Both the position numbers and the translations under genes were made by a program. Source: Pseudomonas sp. UBA1879 (GTDB lineage Bacteria > Pseudomonadota > Gammaproteobacteria > Pseudomonadales > Pseudomonadaceae). Taken from it: 64,000 nucleotides of DNA. Shown here piece after piece: positions 1 through 7,433 of this stretch (positions are counted from its first letter, which is position 1; each line of letters starts with the position of its first letter). The stretch lies in NCBI RefSeq assembly GCF_002338065.1, contig NZ_DDHJ01000015.1, forward strand, positions 186,001 through 250,000, in the 5' to 3' direction. Under the pieces are notes generated by a model. It searched no databases. It saw only the letters and a list, made by a program, of their open reading frames with translations, and was not told the DNA's origin.

Positions 1-454
1 CCTCGTAGCGCTGACCTTGCCGGTCCAGCCAATCCCGGCTGGCGTCGAAGAATGCCTGGCGTTCGGTCAGTTCAGGCTGGCAGCGTTGGCCATCACTCAC
101 CCATTCGACGCCTTCGGGAGAGAGCAGCAGGTGCAGGTCGTAATGCCGGTCGAGCAGGGCCTGTTCCAGCCAAGGCGGACAGTCGCCGAACAGGGTGCGG
201 CTCCACAGGATGTTGCTAAGCAAGTGCGTGTCGAGAATCAGCAATGTGGGGGCGCGCGTTCGAGCGGCGTCTTCCAGCGCCAATTGCCCGCGAGCAATGG
301 TCGGGACGTCGCCGTAGCAGGTGTCGCGTTGTGCTTCATCGATGAACTGGCGGACGTATTCGCCCACGAGTTCGCCGCCGAAGCGCTGCTGAAGGTGCTC
401 CGCCAGCCAGCTTTTGCCGCTGGATTCGGGCCCTGTCAGTACCAGAACTTTCAT
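1..454 (-). CDS. NadR-like nicotinamide riboside kinase, AAA-type ATPase (3' end outside window)
   Basis: The reading frame starts with ATG at 454 on the minus strand and runs off the window start, leaving about 151 residues. The N-terminus begins MKVLVLTGPESSGKS, a P-loop, followed by a conserved GEYVRQFIDEAQ segment and LILDTHLLSN (Walker B-like), the pattern of the ribosylnicotinamide kinase domain of NadR. Such enzymes phosphorylate nicotinamide riboside to NMN in the cytoplasm for NAD salvage. It starts 5 bases after the stop of pnuC, whose product imports the same substrate, so the two form an uptake-and-trapping operon. Whether a nucleotidyltransferase domain is present cannot be judged; the kinase domain is N-terminal here, so it is probably a stand-alone kinase. 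Confidence 0.85.
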   Translation of the reverse strand, partial: MKVLVLTGPESSGKSWLAEHLQQRFGGELVGEYVRQFIDEAQRDTCYGDVPTIARGQLALEDAARTRAPTLLILDTHLLSNILWSRTLFGDCPPWLEQALLDRHYDLHLLLSPEGVEWVSDGQRCQPELTERQAFFDASRDWLDRQGQRYE

Positions 455-459
455 GGACG

Positions 460-1023
460 TCAGCGCGCCAATGCCGGGTCAGCCCGCCAGTCGCGCCACC
501 CCTGCACGGCCAGCAGGGTGAACAGCGCGTACAGCGCGGCTGTCAGGTACAGCGCTTTATAAAGGAACAGGCCGACGAAGATGACGTCCAGCACGATCCA
601 CAAGGGCCAGCACTGCACGCGTTTCTGCGCCATCCATACTTGCGCCACCAGGCTGAAGCCCGTGAGCGCAGCGTCGAGCCACGGCTGCGCGGCGTCGGTA
701 AAGTGCGCCATCGCGGCGCCGAGGGCGAGGCTGACCACCGCGCCGATGGCCAGGCTCAACGCCAGCGCGTGGCCGCCCAGTGCCGTCACTTGGCGACCGT
801 CGGCCATGGCGCCGCGCCGTGTCCATTGCCACCAGCCATACACCTGCAACACGGCGTAGACACCCTGCAGCAGCATGTCGGAATACAGCTTCACGTCGAA
901 GAAAATCCAGATGTAGAGCAACACCATCACCAGTCCGATCGGCCAGCACCAAGGATTCTGTTTGACTGTCAGCCAGACGGCAATGACACCGAGTGCAGCG
1001 GCAAACAGTTCAAGCCCGGACAT
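460..1023 (-). CDS. pnuC: PnuC-type nicotinamide riboside transporter
   Basis: The protein has 187 residues and is almost entirely hydrophobic, with about seven membrane segments. It carries the PnuC signature aromatic motif YGWWQWTRRG and N-terminal KQNPWCWPIG, which in the family contact the substrate. PnuC proteins move nicotinamide riboside across the inner membrane by facilitated diffusion, driven by cytoplasmic phosphorylation. The adjacent NadR-like kinase supplies that trapping step. An AGGAG ribosome-binding site lies directly upstream of ATG 1023. The leader contains a hairpin followed by six T residues (see 1047-1106), so expression may be attenuated. Substrate could in principle be another vitamin (PnuT/PnuX types), but the kinase neighbour argues for nicotinamide riboside. 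Confidence 0.9.
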   Translation of the reverse strand: MSGLELFAAALGVIAVWLTVKQNPWCWPIGLVMVLLYIWIFFDVKLYSDMLLQGVYAVLQVYGWWQWTRRGAMADGRQVTALGGHALALSLAIGAVVSLALGAAMAHFTDAAQPWLDAALTGFSLVAQVWMAQKRVQCWPLWIVLDVIFVGLFLYKALYLTAALYALFTLLAVQGWRDWRADPALAR

Positions 1024-1046
1024 GGAGACTCCTGCGAGGTAGGGAG

Positions 1047-1106
1047 AAAAAAGGCCTGCGATTGTAAGCGCTTTGCGGACCGTTGTGGCGAGCTGATTCG
1101 CAGGCC
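1047..1106 (-). promoter_or_regulatory. Leader hairpin plus T-run upstream of pnuC (candidate attenuator)
   Basis: Read on the minus strand, GGCCTGCGA (1106-1098) can pair perfectly with TCGCAGGCC (1061-1053), and the second arm is followed immediately by six T residues (1052-1047). This is the form of an intrinsic terminator, placed 24 bases before the pnuC start codon. It could terminate a separate small transcript or act as an attenuator of pnuC. The 36-base loop is longer than in a simple terminator. No known riboswitch class was recognised. Confidence 0.5.
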
Positions 1107-1350
1107 GGCAACGCCCGCCGACGATAGTCCCAGTCGATCTCGCTGCCCATGAATGTCAAAGGCTGCGCGCCAATATTCATGCTAGAGCGTTCGCCATAAA
1201 GGTCTGTTAGGATCGCGCCGCTCGCGTGCTCGAGCCCGCCGTCTTGACTGTTCATGCGTTTTTTACACCGGACCGATTACCGTGTCCTGAACGGTGCTCG
1301 AAACATTTCAAGAGAGCCTTGCCATGAGCAGGTTCCATATTGGGGGAATG

Positions 1351-2181
1351 ATGGATCTTTGGACCGCCGCACAAGCATTAATACTGGGTGTCGTCGAGGG
1401 GTTGACGGAGTTTTTGCCGATCTCCAGCACAGGGCACCAGATCATCGTGGCCGACCTGATCGGCTTTCGCGGCGAACGGGCCATGGCCTTTAACATCATC
1501 ATTCAACTGGGCGCGATCCTCGCCGTGATGTGGGCGTTTCGCCAGAAAATCCTGCAGGTGGTGACAGGGCTTCCAACTCAGCCCCAAGCCCGTCGTTTCA
1601 TGGTCAACCTGATCATCGGGGTGCTGCCGGCAGTGGTGCTGGGGGTGCTGTTTTCCGACTTGATTCACGAGTACCTGTTCAACCCGATCACGGTGGCCGC
1701 AGCGCTGGTCATCGGCGGTATCGTCATGCTGTGGGCCGAACGCCGTCAGCATGAAGTGCATGCCGAAACCGTAGAGGAGATGACCTGGACTGACGCCCTT
1801 AAGGTCGGTTTCGCACAATGCCTGGCGATGATTCCCGGTACCTCTCGATCGGGTTCGACGATCATCGGCGGTCTGCTGTTCGGCCTGTCGCGCAAGACGG
1901 CCACCGAGTTCTCGTTTTTCCTGGCCATGCCGACGATGATCGCCGCGTCGCTGTATTCCGGTTACAAATACCGCGACCTGTTCCAACCCGACGATTTTGC
2001 GGTGTTTGCGGTGGGCTTCATTACCTCGTTCATCTTCGCGATGATCGCCGTGCGCGGCCTGCTGAAGTTCATCGCCACCCACAGTTACGCGGTGTTCGCC
2101 TGGTATCGCATTGCCTTTGGCCTGCTGATTCTGGCGACCTGGGCATTCGGTTGGGTCGACTGGTCGAACGTGCAGGCCTGA
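1351..2181 (+). CDS. uppP: Undecaprenyl-diphosphatase UppP (BacA family)
   Basis: This integral membrane enzyme removes a phosphate from undecaprenyl pyrophosphate, recycling the lipid carrier for peptidoglycan and other surface polymers; it also gives bacitracin tolerance. Both family signatures are present: GLTEFLPISSTGH near the N-terminus, and PGTSRSGST in the middle. The protein is strongly hydrophobic over its length. The start MDLWTAAQ at 1351 gives 276 residues, the usual family length; an upstream in-frame ATG at 1324 with an AGAGAG sequence before it would add nine residues and cannot be excluded. The DUF1294 gene follows after only 4 bases, so the two are probably cotranscribed. 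Confidence 0.93.
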   Translation: MDLWTAAQALILGVVEGLTEFLPISSTGHQIIVADLIGFRGERAMAFNIIIQLGAILAVMWAFRQKILQVVTGLPTQPQARRFMVNLIIGVLPAVVLGVLFSDLIHEYLFNPITVAAALVIGGIVMLWAERRQHEVHAETVEEMTWTDALKVGFAQCLAMIPGTSRSGSTIIGGLLFGLSRKTATEFSFFLAMPTMIAASLYSGYKYRDLFQPDDFAVFAVGFITSFIFAMIAVRGLLKFIATHSYAVFAWYRIAFGLLILATWAFGWVDWSNVQA

Positions 2182-2185
2182 TGCG

Positions 2186-2620
2186 ATGAATCAGCGCATC
2201 ACCCCCGAGGCCACTCGCCGCAGTGAAAACAGCCCGATCCGCCTGCTGAAGTTCAAGCTGGGGGCGTTGGCATTGCTCTGCGCTTTGCCGCTCTACGGCC
2301 TGATCGCAGCGGTTGCTCGGGGCGGGGGATGGTGGCCCTTGGCAATTTACCCGCTCATGAGCCTGCTCGCCGTCGGTCTCTACGACTACGACAAAAAGCA
2401 GGCACGGGTCCAGGGGCAGCGCACGCCGGAGAAAGTCCTCCACGGCGTCGAATTGCTGGGTGGCTGGCCAGGCGCGCTGATCGCCCAGCAACTGTTCCGG
2501 CACAAGACGCGCAAGGTGTCTTACCAACTGGTGTTCTGGCTGATCGTGTTGCTTCACGAGCTGTTCTGGATGGACCGGGTGCTGCTGGGTGGACGATTTC
2601 TCCTTCGACACCTGTACTGA
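2186..2620 (+). CDS. DUF1294 family membrane protein
   Basis: A 144-residue protein with an N-terminal charged stretch, two hydrophobic segments (about residues 28-50 and 55-70), a cytoplasmic block with YDYDKKQA and HGVELLGGWPGAL, and a final hydrophobic segment. The GGWPGAL...H(K/R)TRK..Y pattern is the hallmark of DUF1294, a family of unknown function sometimes fused to a cold-shock domain; no cold-shock domain is present here. It follows uppP by 4 bases in the same direction, suggesting cotranscription, but a role in lipid carrier recycling is not established. Confidence 0.8.
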   Translation: MNQRITPEATRRSENSPIRLLKFKLGALALLCALPLYGLIAAVARGGGWWPLAIYPLMSLLAVGLYDYDKKQARVQGQRTPEKVLHGVELLGGWPGALIAQQLFRHKTRKVSYQLVFWLIVLLHELFWMDRVLLGGRFLLRHLY

Positions 2621-2637
2621 CCTCGCCGCGCAGGCGC

Positions 2638-2982
2638 TCAGAGCTTGAGCGCCACTTGCCGCCATTTCGGCAATTTGCTCACCACCCACTGGTGGGACCG
2701 AGTCAATGACGTGCGCAATTCGTCGTCGCCCATGGCGTACGGGTATGACAGCGAGACCCAGTGCGCGCGTGCCAGATACGGAGCAGGGCGCACGCCCGGA
2801 CGATCGACGTACCCCAAAAACAAATCCGGACCGACCTTGAATGCCAGGTCGTCCCCCGTCAGCCCCATGACTGCGAACATCTTGGTCTCGGCGATGGAGA
2901 ACACCCGCACACCGCCCCATTTGTAATCCTCCCGGGCGCCGGGCAGTGCCAGGCAAAAGGCTGCAACGTCTTCAATGTCCAT
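2638..2982 (-). CDS. MmcQ/YjbR family protein
   Basis: A 114-residue cytoplasmic protein. It shows the YjbR fold pattern: LALPGAREDYKWGG near the N-terminus, KMFAVMG in the first strand region, a DLFLGYVDRPG segment, and a C-terminal (Y/H)QWVVSKLPK. These correspond to the double-wing, CyaY-like fold of MmcQ/YjbR proteins, whose DNA binding is assumed rather than proved in most members. It converges with the DUF1294 gene, 17 bases apart, so the two transcripts may share a termination zone. Confidence 0.8.
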   Translation of the reverse strand: MDIEDVAAFCLALPGAREDYKWGGVRVFSIAETKMFAVMGLTGDDLAFKVGPDLFLGYVDRPGVRPAPYLARAHWVSLSYPYAMGDDELRTSLTRSHQWVVSKLPKWRQVALKL

Positions 2983-3073
2983 AGGGCTCCTTACTCAAAA
3001 TGGTCTGCCGAGGCGTTTTATCAAAATAGACGGGCAGGCGTGCACGGCATGGCTTGCCCAGGGTTCGGTTGGT

Positions 3074-3982
3074 TCAGGTGCAGGCCTGGGCGAAATGGCT
3101 GAACGCGTCGGCCACGTGATCAAGCCACGCCCGCACGGCGGGCAACGCGCCGCGCCGCTGGGTATACGCAGCCTGAAGGTTGCCGGTAGACATGGACCAG
3201 TCCGGCAGCAGCCGGATCAGCGTACCGTCGGCGAGGGCCTCCTTGCAGTTCATCATCGGCAGCATGGTCATGCCCAGCCCGGCGAGGGCGCCGGCCTTGC
3301 GAATGTTGAAATCATCGACAACCAATCGCGCTTCAAGGACCACTTCCTGGCGCCGGCCATCCTCGTGGATCAGCAGAAAATGCACCTTGCGATCGGCTTC
3401 GGTCGCGCCCAATACCGGTAGAGCGATCAGGTCATCCGGGGTGCGAATCTGTCGATCGGCGATCAGCGCGGGGGAGGCGACCAGTGCCGCAAACGCCGGC
3501 GCCAATTGGCGAACGATCAGGTTGGGGTCTTCGTCACCGATGTCGCGCACGCGCAGGGCCACGTCGATGCCTTCGTTGACCAGATCGACCCGCCGGTTCA
3601 CCAGCAGCAATTCCAGCTGAACCTGAGGGTAGCGCGCCAGAAAGTCAGTCACGACCGAGCTGAGGTTCCAGTGCGTCATCCCCACCGGGCACGAGACCCG
3701 CAGACGACCCCGAGGTTCGGCGGACAAGGTCGCCACCGCTTCATCTGCCATTTCCGCTTCCAGCAGCATGGCCTGACAGTGTTGCAGGTAGCGTTCGCCA
3801 ACGGCAGTCAGCGCCAGTTTGCGTGTAGTGCGCTGCAGCAGGCTGGCATGCAGCCGGGTTTCCAGCTCGGCGATGCGCCGTGACAGACGGGATTTGGGAA
3901 TGCCCAGTGCACGCCCGGCGGCAGCAAAACCGCCGCATTCCACCACCTTGGCGAAATAGTAAAGGTCGTTGAGGTCTTGCAT
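3074..3982 (-). CDS. LysR family transcriptional regulator
   Basis: The 302-residue protein has an N-terminal winged helix-turn-helix (about residues 1-60, with FAAAGRALGIPKSRLSRRIAELE) and a C-terminal periplasmic-binding-protein-like effector domain starting near residue 90. It resembles the proteobacterial group in which LysR genes stand divergent from quinone or azo reductases. The azoreductase gene begins 129 bases away on the opposite strand, so the likely target is that intergenic region, where the LysR protein would respond to a quinone-like or electrophilic ligand. The ligand is unknown. Confidence 0.88.
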   Translation of the reverse strand: MQDLNDLYYFAKVVECGGFAAAGRALGIPKSRLSRRIAELETRLHASLLQRTTRKLALTAVGERYLQHCQAMLLEAEMADEAVATLSAEPRGRLRVSCPVGMTHWNLSSVVTDFLARYPQVQLELLLVNRRVDLVNEGIDVALRVRDIGDEDPNLIVRQLAPAFAALVASPALIADRQIRTPDDLIALPVLGATEADRKVHFLLIHEDGRRQEVVLEARLVVDDFNIRKAGALAGLGMTMLPMMNCKEALADGTLIRLLPDWSMSTGNLQAAYTQRRGALPAVRAWLDHVADAFSHFAQACT

Positions 3983-4111
3983 GGCGAACTCGATTGTCCT
4001 GTGAGTGGGACGAACTATCGCATTTTTGCTGACTAATCAGCCATTGGTTGGAAAGGTAGGATAGTCGTCACTTGATCGCCCCGCGGCGATTCTCATTCAG
4101 GAAGCCTCTCT

Positions 4112-4717
4112 ATGACCCTTTTGCACATTGATTCCAGCATCCTCGGCGATCACTCCGCTTCGCGCCAACTGAGCCGTCGCGTCGTTCAGTCTTACGTCGC
4201 CGCACATCCCGGCACAGACGTGGTGTACCGCGATCTGGCCAGCGAAGCGCTGAACCACTTTTCCGGTGCTGCACTGGCCGCTGCGGGGACCCCGGCCGAA
4301 AACCGCGACGCGGCGCAGCATCTGGAAGTCGACACCAACGAAGCGACGCTCCAGCAATTCCTCGCCGCTGACGTCGTGGTGATCGGCGCACCGATGTACA
4401 ACTTCACCATCCCAAGCCAGTTGAAAGCCTGGATCGACCGTATCACCGTGGCCGGCCGTACCTTCCGCTACACCGAGGCCGGCCCGGAAGGTCTGTGCAA
4501 AGGCAAGAAAGTGATCATCGTGTCAACCTCGGGCGGTCTGCACGCCGGTCAACCTACAGGGGTCGGCCATGACGCGCTGCTCAGCGTGCTGTTTGGCTTC
4601 CTGGGAGTCACTGACCTGCAATTCGTCACGGCCCACGGTCTGGCCTATGGCGACGAACCGCGCGCCAATGCACTGACCGCCGCGCAGAAACATATCGACG
4701 AAACGCTGTTCGCCTGA
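4112..4717 (+). CDS. azoR: FMN-dependent NADH-azoreductase
   Basis: A 201-residue flavodoxin-like protein. It begins with the flavin phosphate-binding segment HIDSSILGDHSASRQLS, contains the GAPMYNFTIPSQLKAWID motif that contacts FMN, and the later S(T)SGGLHAG turn, all typical of AzoR. AzoR enzymes reduce quinones and azo compounds by two-electron transfer from NADH and serve in quinone detoxification. A GGAAG sequence precedes ATG 4112. The divergent LysR gene is the probable regulator. An intrinsic terminator follows at 4762. Confidence 0.92.
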   Translation: MTLLHIDSSILGDHSASRQLSRRVVQSYVAAHPGTDVVYRDLASEALNHFSGAALAAAGTPAENRDAAQHLEVDTNEATLQQFLAADVVVIGAPMYNFTIPSQLKAWIDRITVAGRTFRYTEAGPEGLCKGKKVIIVSTSGGLHAGQPTGVGHDALLSVLFGFLGVTDLQFVTAHGLAYGDEPRANALTAAQKHIDETLFA

Positions 4718-4761
4718 TTGCGAACAGGGGCGCCGCGCCCAGACGCTTTACCCGCTGTCGC

Positions 4762-4796
4762 AAGCCCCGCCATCGTTCAGGTGCCGGGGCTTTTTT
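4762..4796 (+). terminator. Intrinsic terminator after azoR
   Basis: AAGCCCCG and CGGGGCTT form a GC-rich stem around a roughly 15-base loop, followed by TTTTTT. It lies about 45 bases after the azoreductase stop codon. Confidence 0.8.
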
Positions 4797-5093
4797 AGTC
4801 CGAGGGGTTAACAACATGCGTTCAGCCCGGCGACAGCCTTTGCGATTTCTTTGCGGGTATCCTGCTCTGCATCCCGGTAAAATCGCGTCACATCCGGCCG
4901 TTTCTGCATGACATATGGCCAGCATTGTTCATGTTTCTGAGCTTGGCCCGCATTGTGCAATATCGATCTAAAGACTGGGCTGAATGTTATCGATCTTCAT
5001 CGGTCAGATAGCGACAGGCTGCGGTTTACAAGGAGTTCAGACCTGAGAGGTCTGATTCGAAGGGCACGGATTGAGAAGGTGAGGGGCATTGCG
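4797..5093. other. Intergenic region with a short inverted repeat
   Basis: No gene is seen here. The longest upstream reading frame into the following hydrolase lacks a signal peptide at its own start and is not used. A perfect inverted repeat, CAGACC-TGAGA-GGTCTG (5038-5054), lies about 40 bases before the hydrolase start and could be an operator or a small hairpin. Confidence 0.4.
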
Positions 5094-6131
5094 ATGATGC
5101 GTCTTTGTGCAGTGATGGTGATTAGCCTGTTCAGCGGCCTGATTTCAGTGCAGGCCAGCGAACTGGAAAGCTGGAGCGTTGGCTTCCACGAGCTGACATT
5201 TCTCGATCCGCTGGACTCCCAGCCAATGCACGCCTACGCCTTTTATCCCTCCACCGATCCCGATAAGGTCACGCGGGTTCAGGGCTATCCGATTCGGGCC
5301 ACTGAAGACGCGGCCATCGCCATGGGCCGCTTTCCGATGCTGATGCTGTCTCACGGCAACACTGGCACGCCCCTGGCACAGCACGACCTTGCCACTTCAT
5401 TGGCGCGCAAGGGCTTCGTCGTGGTAGCGGTCTTTCACCCCGGCGACAACTACCTCGATCACAGCCGCCTCGGCAGTTTGAGCAATCTTTACGGACGACC
5501 GCTGCAGATCTCGGAAGCCATCAGCGCGGCGCTGCTTGATCCAATGCTGTCTCCTTATATCAGCGCCCGTCGCGTTGGCGTCATCGGCTATTCCGCCGGA
5601 GGCGAAACCGCATTGATCCTGGCTGGCGCCAAGCCCGACCTCAAACGTTTGCGCCAGTACTGTATCGATCGTCCGCAGGACATCGATGCCTGTAAGACTC
5701 AAGGCGAGTTGCTCATGGACCGCGATGACCTGCATGCTCAGGCAGACCCTCGCGTCGGTGCGCTGATGCTGATGGCGCCGTTGGGCATCATGTTCGGGCG
5801 TCAGACGTTGGCCGACGTGCACGTGCCGGTTTTGCTCTACAGCGGCGATGGCGACGAGTTGCTGGCCATCGACAAAAATGCCGAGGCCCTGGCGCGCAAG
5901 CTGCCAGACGTGTCGAACTTCAAATTGTTGGCAGGGGCCGGGCATTTCGTATTCATGGCGCCCTGTGACGACATGCAACGCGCAACCCAGCCTGGACTGT
6001 GCAATGACGCCGTAGGTGTCGACCGCGAAGACATTCACCGAAGCCTCAGCAGCGATGCAGTGGCGTTTTTCGAATCGGCATTGGGCACGCCGTTGAGCAC
6101 GGCAGGGATGCAGCAGGCGGCGGTGCACTGA
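5094..6131 (+). CDS. Secreted dienelactone-hydrolase-like alpha/beta hydrolase
   Basis: Starting at ATG 5094, preceded by GAGGGG, the 345-residue protein has a Sec signal peptide (MRLCAVMVISLFSGLISVQA, cleaved near ASE). The mature part is an alpha/beta hydrolase: the LSHGNTG oxyanion-loop region, the nucleophile elbow GYSAGGE, an acid in the YSGDGDELL segment, and the catalytic histidine in GAGHFVF. It resembles predicted periplasmic dienelactone hydrolases (COG4188); several cysteines (Cys-Ile-Asp..., DACK, APCDD, GLCND) suggest disulfides. Its substrate is unknown. A longer frame begins at 4953 but would bury the signal peptide. Confidence 0.8.
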   Translation: MMRLCAVMVISLFSGLISVQASELESWSVGFHELTFLDPLDSQPMHAYAFYPSTDPDKVTRVQGYPIRATEDAAIAMGRFPMLMLSHGNTGTPLAQHDLATSLARKGFVVVAVFHPGDNYLDHSRLGSLSNLYGRPLQISEAISAALLDPMLSPYISARRVGVIGYSAGGETALILAGAKPDLKRLRQYCIDRPQDIDACKTQGELLMDRDDLHAQADPRVGALMLMAPLGIMFGRQTLADVHVPVLLYSGDGDELLAIDKNAEALARKLPDVSNFKLLAGAGHFVFMAPCDDMQRATQPGLCNDAVGVDREDIHRSLSSDAVAFFESALGTPLSTAGMQQAAVH

Positions 6132-6563
6132 GTTTCAATTGACGCCTCAGAGCGCCCCTCTGCGCGTTTGAGCATTGGCCCATTTAGCCCCTTCAGCGCC
6201 AAGTGCTCGCCAGACCGCTTTCGCGAGCAAGCTGCGATGGCGGAGTGTCAGACGCAGCATCGCTATCTGGACCACCGCTTCGCGGCCGTCGTCCCTCCGG
6301 CGGCTCCTACACGGTGGATGGCGTGCCGAAATTCCAGACTGGGCGCTGAATCAGTAGGAGCAGCCGAAGGCACGATGGCCGCGATGGCGGGGTGTCAGAC
6401 GCAGCATCGCTATCTGGATGACCGCTTCGCGGCCGTCGTCCCTCCGGCGGCTCCTACACGATGGATGGCGTGCCGAAATTCCAGACTCGGCGCTGAATCA
6501 GTAGGAGCAGCCGGAGGCACGACGGCCGCGATGGCGGAATAGGTCTAGCCTGCCTTCAACGTC
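6132..6563. repeat. Intergenic REP block with a 147-bp tandem duplication
   Basis: The segment 6234-6380 is repeated almost exactly at 6381-6527 (period 147). Each unit holds two inverted palindromic arms: GGCCGTCGTCCCTCCGGCGGCTCCTAC on one side and GTAGGAGCAGCCG(A/G)AGGCACGA(C/T)GGCCG on the other. These are Pseudomonas REP (repetitive extragenic palindromic) arms. A partial second-type arm (TCGCGAGCAAGCT, 6221-6233) precedes the first unit. A reading frame across the region (6168-6542) only translates the repeat and is not a gene. Confidence 0.85.
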
Positions 6564-7433
6564 TTAACTTTTCGCCTGGATCACTTTGCCTCGACGCTCG
6601 CCGATTTTTCTGGCCTGTCCGTCACGCTGCTTGCCGGTGCGTGCCTCGCTGATCAAGGCGGGAATCAGTGGCCCTTCCGGCAGGTTTTTCCAGAAGCGGG
6701 CGGGCAGGTGGCCTTGCATGACTTTGGGGTTGAGCCGCGCCGGGTTAAAGATGTGACTGTAATAGGTCAGCCACAATTCGCCGTGGGGGTCATCGGCGTT
6801 GCGGGCCAGGGCTTGCCAGGCTGCGGGGCACTGGCGTTTGTGAATCAGCTGCTGACCGTCGTAGAACACCCCGTCCTTGGGCGTCGCGATCATCCAGCGG
6901 TGGCGCCCCAACCGTCCGATGAAATGCTCGCTGGCCGTGCGCAGGATGTCGTGAGCCGGTTCGTGCCACGCCACGTATTCGGGCAGGGCGTGGGTTTCCA
7001 GCAACGCCGCTTTGACTGCAAGATCCTTCGGATGAGGATCGACGGGCAGCGCGATGAAGCGCAAGAACGCATGCAAATGATGAGCTTCCCGGCTGACCTG
7101 CTTCAATCGACGATGCAACTCGCTTCCAAGCTTGTCCCCTGCAAGCATCGCCGTGCGGTCGCCATGGCTGACGCGCCACAGCACTTCATACAGCAGGCTC
7201 CAGCGCTGTTCGCCGCAATACTGCGCCGCGTTCGCCAACAACTCGATCAGTTCCAGCGGAACGCGCGCCTGAATGGGGCCGGTATGGGCAGGGTATTCAT
7301 GCTCACTGGCGAACAGGTCCGCATCTTCGCGCACGCTCCAGCTGACCTGATCAGGGTTGATCTGATGGCTGAGCAGCCAGCGCGCCTGCTGTCGCCAGGT
7401 GTCGAACGCGTCGTCGCAGTCGAGAATGATCAT
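6564..7433 (-). CDS. DUF4130 / TIGR03915 family putative DNA repair protein
   Basis: A 289-residue protein starting MIILDCDDAFDTWR at 7433. The C-terminal half has the DUF4130 pattern (FIGRLGRHRWMIATPKDGVFYDG, then a QW-like PAAWQALAR segment). This family is coupled to radical SAM proteins of the TIGR03916 type and is annotated as DNA repair or modification, without a demonstrated reaction. Its ATG overlaps the radical SAM stop codon as ATGA (7430-7433), which implies translational coupling. The operon promoter carries a LexA box, consistent with induction by DNA damage. The longer frame to 7682 lies inside the upstream gene and is rejected. Confidence 0.87.
   Translation of the reverse strand: MIILDCDDAFDTWRQQARWLLSHQINPDQVSWSVREDADLFASEHEYPAHTGPIQARVPLELIELLANAAQYCGEQRWSLLYEVLWRVSHGDRTAMLAGDKLGSELHRRLKQVSREAHHLHAFLRFIALPVDPHPKDLAVKAALLETHALPEYVAWHEPAHDILRTASEHFIGRLGRHRWMIATPKDGVFYDGQQLIHKRQCPAAWQALARNADDPHGELWLTYYSHIFNPARLNPKVMQGHLPARFWKNLPEGPLIPALISEARTGKQRDGQARKIGERRGKVIQAKS

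Noticed and set aside
1010..1255. Minus-strand frame of 81 residues across the pnuC leader
   Set aside because: It overlaps the pnuC start in another frame and has no recognisable domain; it is explained by the leader hairpin region.
6168..6542. Plus-strand frame of 124 residues with an internal duplication
   Set aside because: The repeated peptide is simply the translation of the 147-bp REP duplication.
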